In this document: positions 36,608-45,416 of the stretch, piece by piece
Numbering within the stretch: position 1 is the first letter of the stretch
Layout: each line of letters opens with the position of its first letter
Assembly (NCBI GenBank): GCA_963733065.1
Contig: CAVTBT010000007.1
Location: 62,001-126,000, forward strand
DNA: 64,000 nucleotides
Source of the DNA: CAVTBT01 sp963733065
GTDB taxonomy: Bacteria; Actinomycetota; Thermoleophilia; Gaiellales; Gaiellaceae
Direction of reading: 5' to 3'
Position numbers and translations under genes: made by a program
The notes under the pieces: model-generated
Seen by the model: only the letters and a program-made list of their open reading frames with translations
Told to the model about the DNA's origin: nothing
Database searches by the model: none

Positions 36608-37024
36608 CTAGAGCGTGTCGGGCGCGAGGCGCGCTGCGAGCGCCTCGAGCACCTTGCGGCCGATGCCCGGCTGCTCATCCAGCAGGCGCTGGAAGTCGCG
36701 CTTCGTGAGCACGAGCAGGCGCACCGGGGTCTCGGCGGTCACGGTGGTCGTGCGGGGCACGCCCGTGACGAGCGCGATCTCGCCGAAGAAGTCGCCGCCG
36801 TGCATCGTCGCGACCCGCCGGCCGTTCCTCGCCACCTTGGCCTGGCCCTCGACGAGCACGAAGAACTCCCGGCCGCGGGTGCCCTCCTTGATCAGCAGTC
36901 GCCCCTCCGGCAGGTCGAGCTCGTCGGCGATCCCGCAGACCTGTTCGAGGTCGCGCCTCGAGAGGCCCGCGAACAGCGGCACCGGACGCAGCAGGTCGGC
37001 CTTCGCGTTGCGGTGCAGGCGCAC
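36608..37024 (-). CDS. Single-domain cyclic-nucleotide-binding protein
   Basis: 138 aa, essentially one cNMP-binding (CRP-type) beta-roll: PLFAGLSRRDLEQVCGIADELDLPEGRLLIKEGTRGREFFVLVEGQAKVARNGRRVATMHGGDFFGEIALVTGVPRTTTVTAETPVRLLVLTKRDFQRLLDEQPGI. The phosphate-binding cassette is GDFFGEIALVTGVPRTTTV, where the usual Arg follows after Pro. There is no DNA-binding domain. It is divergent, with 46 nt between starts, from a patatin lipase that carries its own cNMP domain, suggesting a shared nucleotide signal. GTG start; TAGGAT lies 6 nt upstream. Confidence 0.85.
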   Translation of the reverse strand: MRLHRNAKADLLRPVPLFAGLSRRDLEQVCGIADELDLPEGRLLIKEGTRGREFFVLVEGQAKVARNGRRVATMHGGDFFGEIALVTGVPRTTTVTAETPVRLLVLTKRDFQRLLDEQPGIGRKVLEALAARLAPDTL

Positions 37025-37030
37025 GCCGCG

Positions 37031-37036
37031 ATCCTA
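37031..37036 (-). promoter_or_regulatory. -10 box TAGGAT, likely leaderless promoter
   Basis: Minus-strand TAGGAT is followed after 6 nt (CGCGGC) by the GTG of the cNMP-binding protein. Confidence 0.5.
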
Positions 37037-37057
37037 TGCCCTGAGCGCGCCGTGTAC

Positions 37058-37063
37058 GACAAT
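37058..37063 (+). promoter_or_regulatory. -10-like GACAAT, likely leaderless promoter
   Basis: GACAAT lies 7 nt before the ATG of the patatin gene at 37071, back-to-back with the divergent promoter at 37031. Confidence 0.4.
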
Positions 37064-37070
37064 CGCGGGC

Positions 37071-38759
37071 ATGGACGTGCGCGCCCCAGCAGGTGCGGCC
37101 GAGCGGCGCGTGGCCGGCTCACCGCTCCTGTCGCGGGTCTCGGAGCACGCGCTCGACGAGTTGACCGCCGATGCCCGCGAGCGGCGGCTCGACGCGCGCG
37201 AGTGGCTCTTCCGCGCGGGTGACGCCGCGGACGCGTGCTACGTCGTCGTCTCCGGCCGGCTGGAAGTCGTCGTCGACTCGGAGGACGGCCCGCGGGTGGC
37301 CCGCGTGCTCGGCCCCGGCTCGGCGGTCGGTGAGCTCGCGCTGCTGACGGGCGAGCCGCGGTCCGCGGCCGTACGGGCGCTCCGGGACACGCGGCTGCTC
37401 GAGCTCGACGCCGTCCGGTTCGGCGCGCTGCTCGAACGGGATCCGGCCTTCGGCGCCTCGCTGGCGCGGGAGCTCGCGCGACAGCTCCAGCGAAGCGGCG
37501 GCCTGGAGCAGTCCCAGGCGCGCGTCGCCGTGATCGCGGTCGCCGGTGACGGCGCGGCCCGGGTCGCCGCGGAGCTGACGCGGACGCTCGGGCGGTGGGG
37601 CTCGGTCGCGACCCTCGACGGGTCGGGCCTCGAGCCAGGCGGGTTCGCCGCCGCCGCGGACGACGCCGAGGAGCGCCACGGCTACGTGCTCCTCGTCGAC
37701 ACGGGAGCCGACTCGCGCTGGGCGGCCTTCTGCCGCCGCCAGGCCGATCGCGTGCTCGTCGCCGTCGGCTCGGAGTCGGGAGCTCACGGTCTCGCGCCCG
37801 GTTGCGAGCTCCTGCTCGTCGGCGCGCAGCCGGACCGCATCGCCGGGTTGCTCGACGCGCATGCCCCGAGCGCTCACCATGTCGTCCGGGAGGGGGAGGG
37901 GTTCGCCGACGGCGTGGCGCGCATGGCGCGTCGGCTGACCGGACGCTCGCTCGGGGTCGTGCTCTCGGGCGGCGGGGCGCGCGGGTTCGCCCATATCGGC
38001 GCGCTCGGCGCGCTCGCGGACGCGGGGTTCGTGCTCGACCGGCTCGGAGGCTGCTCGATGGGATCGCTGATCGCGGCGCTCGCCGCGTGCGGCCGCGACG
38101 CGGACGAGATCGCGACGAGCTGCCGGGACGAGCTCGTCCGGCGGTCGCCGTTCAACGACTACACGCTCCCGCGCGTCGCCCTCATCCGTTCGCGCAAGGC
38201 CGGCGTGATGCTCGACCGGCTGTTCGGGGGGACGCTCGTCGAGGAGCTGGAGCGGCCGCTCTTCACGGTCAGCGCCGACCTGCTCTCCAGCCGGCTCGTC
38301 GTCCACAGGCGCGGCACCATCGTCTACGCCGTCGGCGCCAGCATGTCGATCCCCGGCGTCGCGCCGCCGGTGCGCCGCTTCGGCGGTTTGCTGGTCGACG
38401 GGGGCGTGCTCAACAACCTGCCGGTCGACCACATGGCCGAGACCGGCGAGGGACCGGTCGTGGCCGTGGACGTGATCCGGCGACTCGAGGCGCCACGGGA
38501 GGGCGAGGAGCAGCCGCTGCCCTCGATCACCGAGACGCTGGCGCGCGCGACCGTGCTCGGCAGCGTCGAGCGCGCGGAGCGGAACAGAGCGCTCGCCCGC
38601 CTCCTGATCACGCCGGAGGTGCAGGACGTCGCGCTCCGCGAGTGGTCGGCGCTCGAGCGGGCCGTGGACGCGGGCCGTCGCGCGGCGGAAGACGCGTTGG
38701 CGGACGGCGGCGCCGACGACCTGCGCGAGGTGCTCGACGGCGCCGTGCGCCGCGACTAA
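37071..38759 (+). CDS. Cyclic-nucleotide-binding patatin-like phospholipase (NTE family)
   Basis: 562 aa. Residues 18-140 are a cNMP-binding domain (LLSRVSEHALDELTADARERRLDAREWLFRAGDAADACYVVVSGRLEVV...GSAVGELALLTGEPRSAAVRALRD). Residues 150-290 are a Rossmann-like middle segment (VAVIAVAGDGAARVAAELTRTLGRWGSVATLDGSG). Residues 300-500 are the patatin domain with oxyanion loop GGGARGFAHIGALGAL, Ser of GCSMGSLIAAL and Asp of VDGGVLNNLP forming the Ser-Asp dyad. It probably hydrolyses phospholipid or lysophospholipid acyl chains under control of a cyclic nucleotide. No signal peptide. Bacterial RssA/NTE fusions of this type are known. Confidence 0.9.
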   Translation: MDVRAPAGAAERRVAGSPLLSRVSEHALDELTADARERRLDAREWLFRAGDAADACYVVVSGRLEVVVDSEDGPRVARVLGPGSAVGELALLTGEPRSAAVRALRDTRLLELDAVRFGALLERDPAFGASLARELARQLQRSGGLEQSQARVAVIAVAGDGAARVAAELTRTLGRWGSVATLDGSGLEPGGFAAAADDAEERHGYVLLVDTGADSRWAAFCRRQADRVLVAVGSESGAHGLAPGCELLLVGAQPDRIAGLLDAHAPSAHHVVREGEGFADGVARMARRLTGRSLGVVLSGGGARGFAHIGALGALADAGFVLDRLGGCSMGSLIAALAACGRDADEIATSCRDELVRRSPFNDYTLPRVALIRSRKAGVMLDRLFGGTLVEELERPLFTVSADLLSSRLVVHRRGTIVYAVGASMSIPGVAPPVRRFGGLLVDGGVLNNLPVDHMAETGEGPVVAVDVIRRLEAPREGEEQPLPSITETLARATVLGSVERAERNRALARLLITPEVQDVALREWSALERAVDAGRRAAEDALADGGADDLREVLDGAVRRD

Positions 38760-39214
38760 TCGTCCGCGAGGCCCTTGTCGCGGAGCTCGGCCAGCGCCCG
38801 GTCCGTCTTCTGCAGGCCGTCGACGCCCATACCGCGCAGCACGCCGGGCGTCTTCGTGAACTGCACGTCGCGGTAGTCGACGATCTCGATGCGGTTCCCC
38901 CACGGGTCGCGGAAGTCCAGGAACGGCCCGGGCAGGATCTCGATGCCGAGCTCGCCGAGCCGCGCTCGCACCGCCTCCTTGTCGTCGACGACGAGCCCGA
39001 AATGGCCCTGCTCGGCCGTGTCGGGTGTCGGGCTCTCGAAGAGCGCGAGGAACTGGTCGCCGAGGTCGATGAACGCGTTGCCCGCCATGCGGCCGCGCAG
39101 CTCCAGCGGGCCGAGGATCCGCTCGAGGAACGCCACGGCCTCGTCGATCGACCCGACCTCGAGCGCGACGTGGTTGATCCCGATCGGCCGGGGCACGAGC
39201 GGAACGCTAGCCAT
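38756..39214 (-). CDS. VOC-family protein
   Basis: 152 aa single VOC module with a C-terminal extension. GINHVALEVGSIDEAVAFLERILGPLELRGRMAGNAFIDLGDQFLALFES is the first beta-alpha-beta-beta-beta unit; HFGLVVDDKEAVRARLGELGIEILPGPFLDFRDPWGNRIEIVDYRDVQFTK is the second. Metal-ligand positions His, Glu/His and Glu are plausible. The 30-residue tail (GVLRGMGVDGLQKTDRALAELRDKG) is helical. The ATG at 39214 is chosen because upstream codons give no VOC sequence. It converges on the patatin gene with a 4-nt overlap. Substrate unknown. Confidence 0.8.
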   Translation of the reverse strand: MASVPLVPRPIGINHVALEVGSIDEAVAFLERILGPLELRGRMAGNAFIDLGDQFLALFESPTPDTAEQGHFGLVVDDKEAVRARLGELGIEILPGPFLDFRDPWGNRIEIVDYRDVQFTKTPGVLRGMGVDGLQKTDRALAELRDKGLADD

Positions 39215-39243
39215 GCGGGGGAACCTGGGGGCGCCGGCGGTTG

Positions 39244-39249
39244 TAGAAA
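39244..39249 (+). promoter_or_regulatory. -10-like TAGAAA, likely leaderless promoter of the ECF sigma gene
   Basis: TAGAAA lies 6 nt before the GTG at 39256 with no clear ribosome site. Confidence 0.4.
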
Positions 39250-39255
39250 GGACGC

Positions 39256-39819
39256 GTGGTGAGCCGGCCACCGAACGAGGACGAGCTGGTCGAACGTGCC
39301 CGCCGTGGTGACGGCGACGCTTTCGCCCGCCTCGTCCGCGACCACCAGGAGATCGCCTTCCGCACCGCATACCTCATCACGCGCAACGCGGCCGACGCCG
39401 AGGACGCAGCCCAGGAGGGCTTCGTCAAGGCGCACCGCGCCCTTGGACGCTTCCGCCGGGGAGCGCCGTTCCGGCCGTGGGTGCTGCAGATCGTCGCCAA
39501 CGAGGCGCGCAACCGCCGCCGCTCGGCAGGACGCCGAGAGGGCCTCGCGCTCCGCGCCGCCGCGGCGGAGGCTCCCTCGGGGGGCGCGGCTCCGTCCCCC
39601 GAGGGCAGCGTGCTCGCCGGCGAGCGTCGTGCGACGCTCGCGGCTGCCCTCGACCGCCTGCGGCAGGAAGACCGCGACGTCCTCGGCTGCCGCTACCTGC
39701 TCGACCTCTCGGAGGAGGAGACCGCGGCTGCGCTCGACCTGCGCCGCGGCACCGTCAAGTCACGCACCGCACGGGCGCTCGAGCGCCTGCGGGCCGAAGT
39801 GGGGGAGGAGGCGCTGTGA
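39256..39819 (+). CDS. ECF RNA polymerase sigma factor
   Basis: 187 aa. Region 2 is DELVERARRGDGDAFARLVRDHQEIAFRTAYLITRNAADAEDAAQEGFVKAHRALGRFRRGAPFRPWVLQIVANEARNRRR; after a Gly/Ser/Pro linker, region 4 is LAAALDRLRQEDRDVLGCRYLLDLSEEETAAALDLRRGTVKSRTARALERLRAEV. There is no region 3, as in all ECF factors. Its stop overlaps the start of the next gene (GTGA), a membrane-anchored protein that probably acts as its anti-sigma or effector. Target promoters are not inferable. Confidence 0.92.
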   Translation: MVSRPPNEDELVERARRGDGDAFARLVRDHQEIAFRTAYLITRNAADAEDAAQEGFVKAHRALGRFRRGAPFRPWVLQIVANEARNRRRSAGRREGLALRAAAAEAPSGGAAPSPEGSVLAGERRATLAAALDRLRQEDRDVLGCRYLLDLSEEETAAALDLRRGTVKSRTARALERLRAEVGEEAL

Positions 39820-40526
39820 GCCTCGAGCAGGAGCTCCGTGGGCTCGCGGTCGAGTGGCCGGCGACGCCCGACGTCGCCGCCGCCGTCCGGGCGCGGCTCG
39901 ACGAGCGCCCCGCGCGCCGCCGCGCGCCGTCCTGGATGCGCCCGCTCGCGGTCGCGCTGGCCGTGCTCGTAGCCGCGACCGCCGCCGTCCTCGCGTTCTC
40001 GCCGGGCGCCCGCAGCGCGCTCCGCGACCTCTTCGGGATCGAGGGCGCGACCGTGCAGCGCGTCGACGAGCTCCCCGAGGTGCGCGGGGGCGACGACCTC
40101 GACCTCGGTGAGCGCGTCTCGCTCGACCAGGCGACGCGCGAGGTCTCGTTCCGGGTGCGCGTGCCCGCCGGCGAGGACGTCGACGAGGTCTGGCTCGACC
40201 GCGGCGTCGGCACCGGCGCCGTCGGCATGGTGTGGTGCTGCCCGCGGGTCGTGCTCACCCAGTTCCGCGGCCTGTCGACGCCGTTCGTCGAGAAGTACGT
40301 CGGTCCCGGCACGACGGTCGAGTACCTGCTCGTCGGCGACGGGCAGGGCATCTGGATCGAGGGCGACAACCACGTCGTGATCTTCCGCGACGAGTTCGGG
40401 CGCATCCTCGAACGGCCGCGCCTCGCCCGCAACGTCCTGCTCTGGGAGCGCGAGGGCGTGACGCTCCGGCTCGAGGGCGACTTCTCGAAGCAGCGGGCGC
40501 TCGCGCTCGCGAAACGGATCAAGTAG
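39816..40526 (+). CDS. Single-pass membrane protein, putative anti-sigma factor
   Basis: 236 aa. A 45-residue cytoplasmic head (LEQELRGLAVEWPATPDVAAAVRARLDERPARRRAPSWMRP) is followed by one transmembrane helix (LAVALAVLVAATAAVLAFSPG, about 46-66) and an extracellular domain with DLDLGERVSLDQATREVSFRVRVPAGEDVDEVWLDRG and a WCCPR motif. Head-TM-exodomain and coupling to an ECF sigma gene fit an anti-sigma role, although no ZAS zinc motif is present. GTG start inside the sigma stop. The exodomain may sense an envelope signal. Confidence 0.75.
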   Translation: MSLEQELRGLAVEWPATPDVAAAVRARLDERPARRRAPSWMRPLAVALAVLVAATAAVLAFSPGARSALRDLFGIEGATVQRVDELPEVRGGDDLDLGERVSLDQATREVSFRVRVPAGEDVDEVWLDRGVGTGAVGMVWCCPRVVLTQFRGLSTPFVEKYVGPGTTVEYLLVGDGQGIWIEGDNHVVIFRDEFGRILERPRLARNVLLWEREGVTLRLEGDFSKQRALALAKRIK

Positions 40527-40595
40527 GGCGCCGTGCGGGAACCTGCCGCCGACGACCGGTGTATCCACTGACACCACGACGTGGAGGTCAACGCC

Positions 40596-41103
40596 ATGAA
40601 GCGACTGCTCCTGCTCGCCGCCCTCGTCGCCGGGGCGCTCGCACCGGCCGCCGGGGCCGGCGGCTGGGCGACCGTCCAGCTGAGCCAGGTGCCGACGGAC
40701 GGCACCAGCGCCGGCACGACGCTGCCGATCGACATCACCGTGCTGCAGCACGGCCAGACGCCGCTCGAGGGCGTCACGCCCGTGTTCCGCATCCGTGACG
40801 GCAAGGCGAATGTCCTGGCCGAGTACAAGGGCACCCCGACCGCGAAAGCCGGGCGTCTACCACGTGGACGTCACGTTCCCGGACGAGGGGCTCTACAACT
40901 ACGAGGTCTACGACGGCTTCACGGAGTACGGCGGCGCCCAGACGCACGCGTACCCGGTGGTCGAGATCGGCGCGCCGGGAGCCGGGTCGTTCCCGTGGCT
41001 CCCCGTGGTCGCGGGCGTCCTGCTCGCGGCGGCGCTCGCTGCGCTGGTCATCGTCTTCCTGCGGCGCAGCCGCACCGTTCCGCAGGCCGCGCCTCAGGCC
41101 TGA
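40596..41103 (+). CDS. Exported single-pass protein with YtkA/FixH-like domain (frameshifted as sequenced)
   Basis: Signal peptide MKRLLLLAALVAGALAPAAGAGG, then a beta-sandwich domain WATVQLSQVPTDGTSAGTTLPIDITVLQHGQTPLEGVTPVFRIRDGKANVLAEYKGTPT. At about 40853 the frame slips, and the domain completes in the next frame: PGVYHVDVTFPDEGLYNYEVYDGFTEYGGAQTHAYPVVEI, then a C-terminal membrane helix LPVVAGVLLAAALAALVIVFLRRSR. The P-G-x-Y-x-V-D-V-x-F-P-x-x-G-x-Y pattern is typical of YtkA/CopC-like accessory domains. About 168 aa when repaired. GTGGAGGT precedes the ATG. Role unknown, perhaps metal handling at the envelope. Confidence 0.65.
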
Positions 41104-41108
41104 AGGCA

Positions 41109-41144
41109 GGCCGCCGGCCGTCCGCTGGAGGACGGCCGGCGGCC
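41109..41144 (+). terminator. Strong terminator hairpin
   Basis: GGCCGCCGGCCGTCC (41109-41123) and GGACGGCCGGCGGCC (41130-41144) form a perfect 15-bp stem with a 6-nt loop, 5 nt after the stop of the YtkA-like gene and upstream of the sigma factor gene. No T-run follows. Confidence 0.7.
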
Positions 41145-41358
41145 GTCCGTCTCCTCGATCGACGCGTCGGAGCCCTCCGGCGGGCGTGCGGAAGCCGCGT
41201 AGATTCCCGCACCACTGTTGCGGTTGCGCGAAACCACGTAAAGGTTTCGTACGAATCGGCCCGAACGGGAAGCCATCGACGCCTGAACGGCGTTCAATGT
41301 GTAACTGAGGCGGCGCTTCCGGGCGCGCGCCCCGCCCCCTGAGAGAGACGGAGAACCG

Positions 41359-42450
<1,092 letters not shown>

Positions 42451-42590
42451 ACCGCCCCCGCGCGAGTCCGTCCAGGACTTTTTCGAAACTCTTTACGAAC
42501 GCCACATCGATTTCACCTACAAAGGGGAGATCCAGAGCGTCTAGGTGGACGAATACTCCATCGAAGCGCGGAACGGAGAGGATGACCGGC

Positions 42591-42794
42591 ATGGCTGCGG
42601 CAGAACTGGAAGTCAAGGCTGACACCGAGCTCGACCGGATCGAGCGGTGGCGCGCGGAGGAGCTCGAGCGTGCCGGCTACGACCACGAGCAGGCAGCGCT
42701 CATCGCCGCACGGCACGACGTCGACCTGCACAGCGCGGTCGACATCATCCGCCAGGGCTGTTCTCCCGAGCTCGCCCTGAGCATCCTGCTCTAG
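42591..42794 (+). CDS. Small helical protein downstream of the sigma factor
   Basis: 67 aa: MAAAELEVKADTELDRIERWRAEELERAGYDHEQAALIAARHDVDLHSAVDIIRQGCSPELALSILL. It is two or three amphipathic helices with a UBA/CUE-like feel (AGYDHEQAALIA, LHSAVDIIRQG). The ATG at 42591 is chosen because GGAGAGG then lies at a proper distance; an ATG three codons earlier is too close to it. A TACAAA-type -10 near 42518 in an AT-rich gap may drive it separately from the sigma gene. Strongly biased third positions support it as a real gene. Function unknown. Confidence 0.65.
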   Translation: MAAAELEVKADTELDRIERWRAEELERAGYDHEQAALIAARHDVDLHSAVDIIRQGCSPELALSILL

Positions 42795-42881
42795 CGGCGG
42801 CGGAGTCAGGTCGGGGGCAGGCGGAGATCGCCCCCACAGGCACTCGACGCGTCTGAGGCTCCACGCATCCGCCGGCGCGGG

Positions 42882-42887
42882 CAGAAT
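42882..42887 (+). promoter_or_regulatory. -10-like CAGAAT before lgt
   Basis: CAGAAT lies 4 nt before GTG 42892 and 10 nt before an in-frame GTG at 42898; the spacing rule seen elsewhere in the window makes the second GTG a plausible leaderless start. Confidence 0.35.
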
Positions 42888-42891
42888 CATC

Positions 42892-43770
42892 GTGCCCGTG
42901 TCGCCGCTTGCGTCCATCCCGTCGCCGTCCTCGGGCACGCTCGAGCTCGGTCCGCTGACGATCCACATGTACGGGCTGATGCTGCTCGCCGGCATCGCCG
43001 CGTGCATCTACATCACAGGCCGCCGGTGGGTGGCCCGCGGCGGCGACTGGGATCTCATCTTCCGGCTCGCGGTGTGGGGCGTCGCCGCCGGGATCGTGGG
43101 CGCGCGGCTCTACCACCTGGTGACGAGCTGGGACGACGTGCCGGACGAGTGGTGGGGGCCGTTCGCGATCTGGAAGGGCGGCCTCGGCGTATGGGGCGGG
43201 ATCGGGCTCGGCGTGATCGTCGGCGCGATCGTCGCCAAGCGCGACGGCGCCGACGTCCGGGTGCTCCTCGACTGCGTCGCGCCGGGCCTGCTGGTGGCGC
43301 AGGCGATCGGCCGGCTCGGCAACTGGTGGAACCAGGAGCTCTTCGGGCGGCCCACCGACCTCCCGTGGGGCCTCGAGATCGACCCCGTCAACCGGCCTGA
43401 CGACTACCTGGCCGACGCGACCTTCCACCCGACGTTCCTCTACGAAGGGCTCTGGAACCTGCTCGGCGCCGGCGCACTGCTGCTCGTCGAGCGGCGTTTC
43501 CGGATCAGGCCGCCCGGGATCTTCGCCCTCTACGTGGCGATCTACTGCTTCGGCCGCTTCTGGATCGAGATGCTGCGCGTCGACCCCGCACACGAGCTCA
43601 TCGGCGTGCGGATCAACGCCTGGGTGGCCGCGGTCGGCTTCCTGCTGGCGGTTGCCTGGTTCGTGTGGATCCAGCTCGGCGACCGGCGGCGCCGCCGCCG
43701 CGCCGCACGACCGGAGGAGAAGCGCCCCACGATGGCCGTGCCGCGCGGCCGCGTCCGATCCGGCGGCTAG
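42892..43770 (+). CDS. lgt: Prolipoprotein diacylglyceryl transferase
   Basis: 292 aa, seven-helix inner-membrane enzyme that moves a diacylglyceryl group from phosphatidylglycerol to the lipobox Cys of prolipoproteins. GPLTIHMYGLMLLAGIAACIYITGRRW opens it; RLYHLVTSW, then WKGGLGVWGGIGLGVIVGAI and the Lgt signature AIGRLGNWWNQELFGRPTDLPWGLEI follow, with HPTFLYEGLWNLL and FGRFWIEMLRVD near the end. The catalytic His/Arg context (HPTFLYEGLWN, GRLGNWWNQE) is intact. A charged Arg-rich tail follows the last helix. It shares the chromosome arm with at least one lipoprotein (58359). GTG start, ambiguous between 42892 and 42898. Confidence 0.93.
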   Translation: MPVSPLASIPSPSSGTLELGPLTIHMYGLMLLAGIAACIYITGRRWVARGGDWDLIFRLAVWGVAAGIVGARLYHLVTSWDDVPDEWWGPFAIWKGGLGVWGGIGLGVIVGAIVAKRDGADVRVLLDCVAPGLLVAQAIGRLGNWWNQELFGRPTDLPWGLEIDPVNRPDDYLADATFHPTFLYEGLWNLLGAGALLLVERRFRIRPPGIFALYVAIYCFGRFWIEMLRVDPAHELIGVRINAWVAAVGFLLAVAWFVWIQLGDRRRRRRAARPEEKRPTMAVPRGRVRSGG

Positions 43771-43781
43771 CGTCACGCCCC

Positions 43782-44709
43782 GTGACGGCCGTCCCCGTGC
43801 GCGAGCTCGAGCTGGACCTCGACGCGTTCGAGGGGCCGTTCGACCTCCTGCTCACCCTGCTGCTGCGCGAGGAGCTCGAGCCCGCGGAGGTGGACATGGC
43901 GGCGATCGTCGTCGCGTTCGTGGAGCGCCTGGCCGCGCGGGACGAGCTCGATCTCGAAGCGTGCGGCGAGTTCCTCGTGCTCATCGCCGCGCTGCTCGAG
44001 CTGAAGGCGCGGGCGCTCTTCCCCGAGGAGGCCGCGGAGCTCGCCGAGCTGGAGCCGGAGGAGGCAGCCGAGGAGCTCGCCCAGGCGCCTGGAGGAGTAC
44101 CGGCGTATGCGGGAGGCCGCGGCCTGGCTCTCGGACCGGCTCGCCGCCGAGCGGGAGCGTTTCTTCCGGCTGGGGCCGGCGCCGCTGGCGCCGCGGCCGG
44201 AGCGGCGGCTCGCGCCGCAGCAGCCCGACCAGCTCGCGACTGCGCTGCGCGCGCTCGCGGTCCCGCCGCCGCCCGTGTCGCTCTCGCACATGGCGCTTCG
44301 CTTTCCGCCGGTCGGACAGTTCCTCGAGCGCTTCCGGGCCGTCCTGAGCCGCCGTCGCCGCTTCGACTTCGACGCCGAGGTGAGCGGCCTGACCCGCGTG
44401 GAGCAGGCGGTCGCCTTCCTCGCGCTGCTGGAGCTGCGCAAGTCCGGTGAGGTCGAGCTCGACCAGGCATCGCCGTTCGCCCCGATAAGGGTTTCCGCGC
44501 GCCCCTGGCCGGCGAGGGCTCCCGCCGGGCAAAGCCCGGCTCCGCCCTCGCCTGCCGCCGCTGGCGGCGCTCCAGCCGGCGGGCCGTATTCCCATACTGT
44601 CCCACCGGCCTACGCACCCCCAGCGACGGCCCAGGAACGCGCGGAAGCGTCGCAGGAAACCCAAACGCCAGGCGAAAGGAACAGCGCATGGATCGTCCGC
44701 TCCGCCTGA
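43782..44709 (+). CDS. scpA: Segregation and condensation protein A (frameshifted; 3' extension)
   Basis: Kleisin subunit that bridges SMC heads and binds ScpB. ELELDLDAFEGPFDLLLTLLLREELEPAEVDMAAIVVAFVERL is the N-terminal SMC-neck-binding domain. Near 44088 the frame slips and continues LEEYRRMREAAAWLSDRLAAERERFFRLGP, then the C-terminal winged helix SLSHMALRFPPVGQFLERFRAVLSRRRRFDFDAEVSGLTRVEQAVAFLALLELRKSGEVELDQASPFAPIRV. The normal end would be there; instead about 60 codons of palindrome-rich DNA (hairpins at 44515-44550 and 44560-44585) extend the frame until it overlaps scpB. A single indel in so conserved a gene points to an assembly error. Confidence 0.82.
44515..44585. repeat. Palindrome-rich insertion-like segment at the scpA 3' end
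   Basis: GAGGGC-TCCC-GCCGGGC-AAA-GCCCGGC-TCC-GCCCTC nests two stems, followed by GCCGCCGC-TGG-CGGCGCTCC-type pairing. It lies after the conserved ScpA C-terminus and before the scpB ribosome site, and is translated in frame as a Pro/Ala tail. Different in sequence from the two dispersed element families. Confidence 0.5.
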
Positions 44710-45290
44710 TCTCGTCCAACCCCGTCGACCGCCTGGCGCGCACCGTCGAGGCGCTGCTCGTCGTCGCGTCGGCGCCGTTGAGCGTGGCCGACCTCGCCGA
44801 CGCGGCCGACGACGACCCGGAACGGGTCGAGACGGCGCTCGGGCTGCTCGGCGAGCGGTACCGCGAGGGCCGCAGCGGGATCGTGCTCGAGCACGTCGCC
44901 GGCGGCTGGGCGTTCCGTGCCGCGCGGGAGGCAGCAGGGGCCTGCGGGCGTCTGTTCGAGCGACCGGTCGAGCGCGGGCTGTCGGGCGCGGCGATGGAGA
45001 CGCTCGCTGTCGTCGCGTACCTGGGGCCGGTGTCGCGGCCCGAGATTGCTCGCATCCGGGGCGTGGCGGCCGACTCTGCCGTCGCATCGCTCGTGGAGCG
45101 TGGCCTGATCGCCGAGGCGGGACGTGAGGACGCGCCCGGCGGCGCCGTTCGCTACCGGACGACGCCCCTCTTCGAGCGCGTGTTCGGGCTGGAGAGCGCC
45201 TCGGCGCTCCCGCGGCTCGACGACCTCGGCAACGACGAGGCGGCCATCCGCGCCCGGCTCGTCGCCGTCGCCGAAGCGCGCGCGTCCTAG
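44688..45290 (+). CDS. scpB: Segregation and condensation protein B
   Basis: 200 aa with two winged-helix domains that dimerise and clamp ScpA. LARTVEALLVVASAPLSVADLADAADDDPERVETALGLLGERYREGRSGIVLEHVAGGWAFRAARE is the first; GLSGAAMETLAVVAYLGPVSRPEIARIRGVAADSAVASLVERGLIAEAGREDAPGGAVRYRTTPLFERVFGLESASALPRLDDL is the second, with the ETLAVVAYxxPVxRxEIxxIRG signature. GAAAGGAA precedes the ATG at a good distance, so it is translated independently of the extended ScpA frame that overlaps it by 22 nt. Completes the SMC-ScpAB chromosome organiser. Confidence 0.92.
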   Translation: MDRPLRLISSNPVDRLARTVEALLVVASAPLSVADLADAADDDPERVETALGLLGERYREGRSGIVLEHVAGGWAFRAAREAAGACGRLFERPVERGLSGAAMETLAVVAYLGPVSRPEIARIRGVAADSAVASLVERGLIAEAGREDAPGGAVRYRTTPLFERVFGLESASALPRLDDLGNDEAAIRARLVAVAEARAS

Positions 45291-45319
45291 ACCACGCAGC
45301 CAACCCGGACGCGTCCTCC

Positions 45320-45366
45320 CGTTGCGCAGTGCGAACGGGGACAGTCCCCGTTCGCAGGACGCAACG
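45320..45366. repeat. Dispersed GGGGACAGTCCCC palindrome, copy 2
   Basis: GCGAACGGGGAC (45331-45342), A, GTCCCCGTTCGC (45344-45355), with outer arms CGTTGCG (45320-45326) and CGCAACG (45360-45366) also complementary. The core is identical to the copy at 25965. It lies 30 nt after the scpB stop. Confidence 0.75.
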
Positions 45367-45404
45367 CTGGCGCCGGAGCGCGCGGCGCAGCGCAGGGCTG
45401 CGGG

Positions 45405-45410
45405 TACGCT
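45405..45410 (+). promoter_or_regulatory. -10 box TACGCT, likely leaderless promoter
   Basis: TACGCT is exactly 6 nt before the GTG of the DJ-1/PfpI-like gene at 45417. Confidence 0.45.
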
Positions 45411-45416
45411 CGCCTC

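Noticed and set aside
42464..42543. Short open stretch encoding ESVQDFFETLYERHIDFTYKGEIQSV before the 67-aa protein
   Set aside because: No start codon in frame after the sigma-factor stop and no ribosome site; probably chance in an AT-richer leader.
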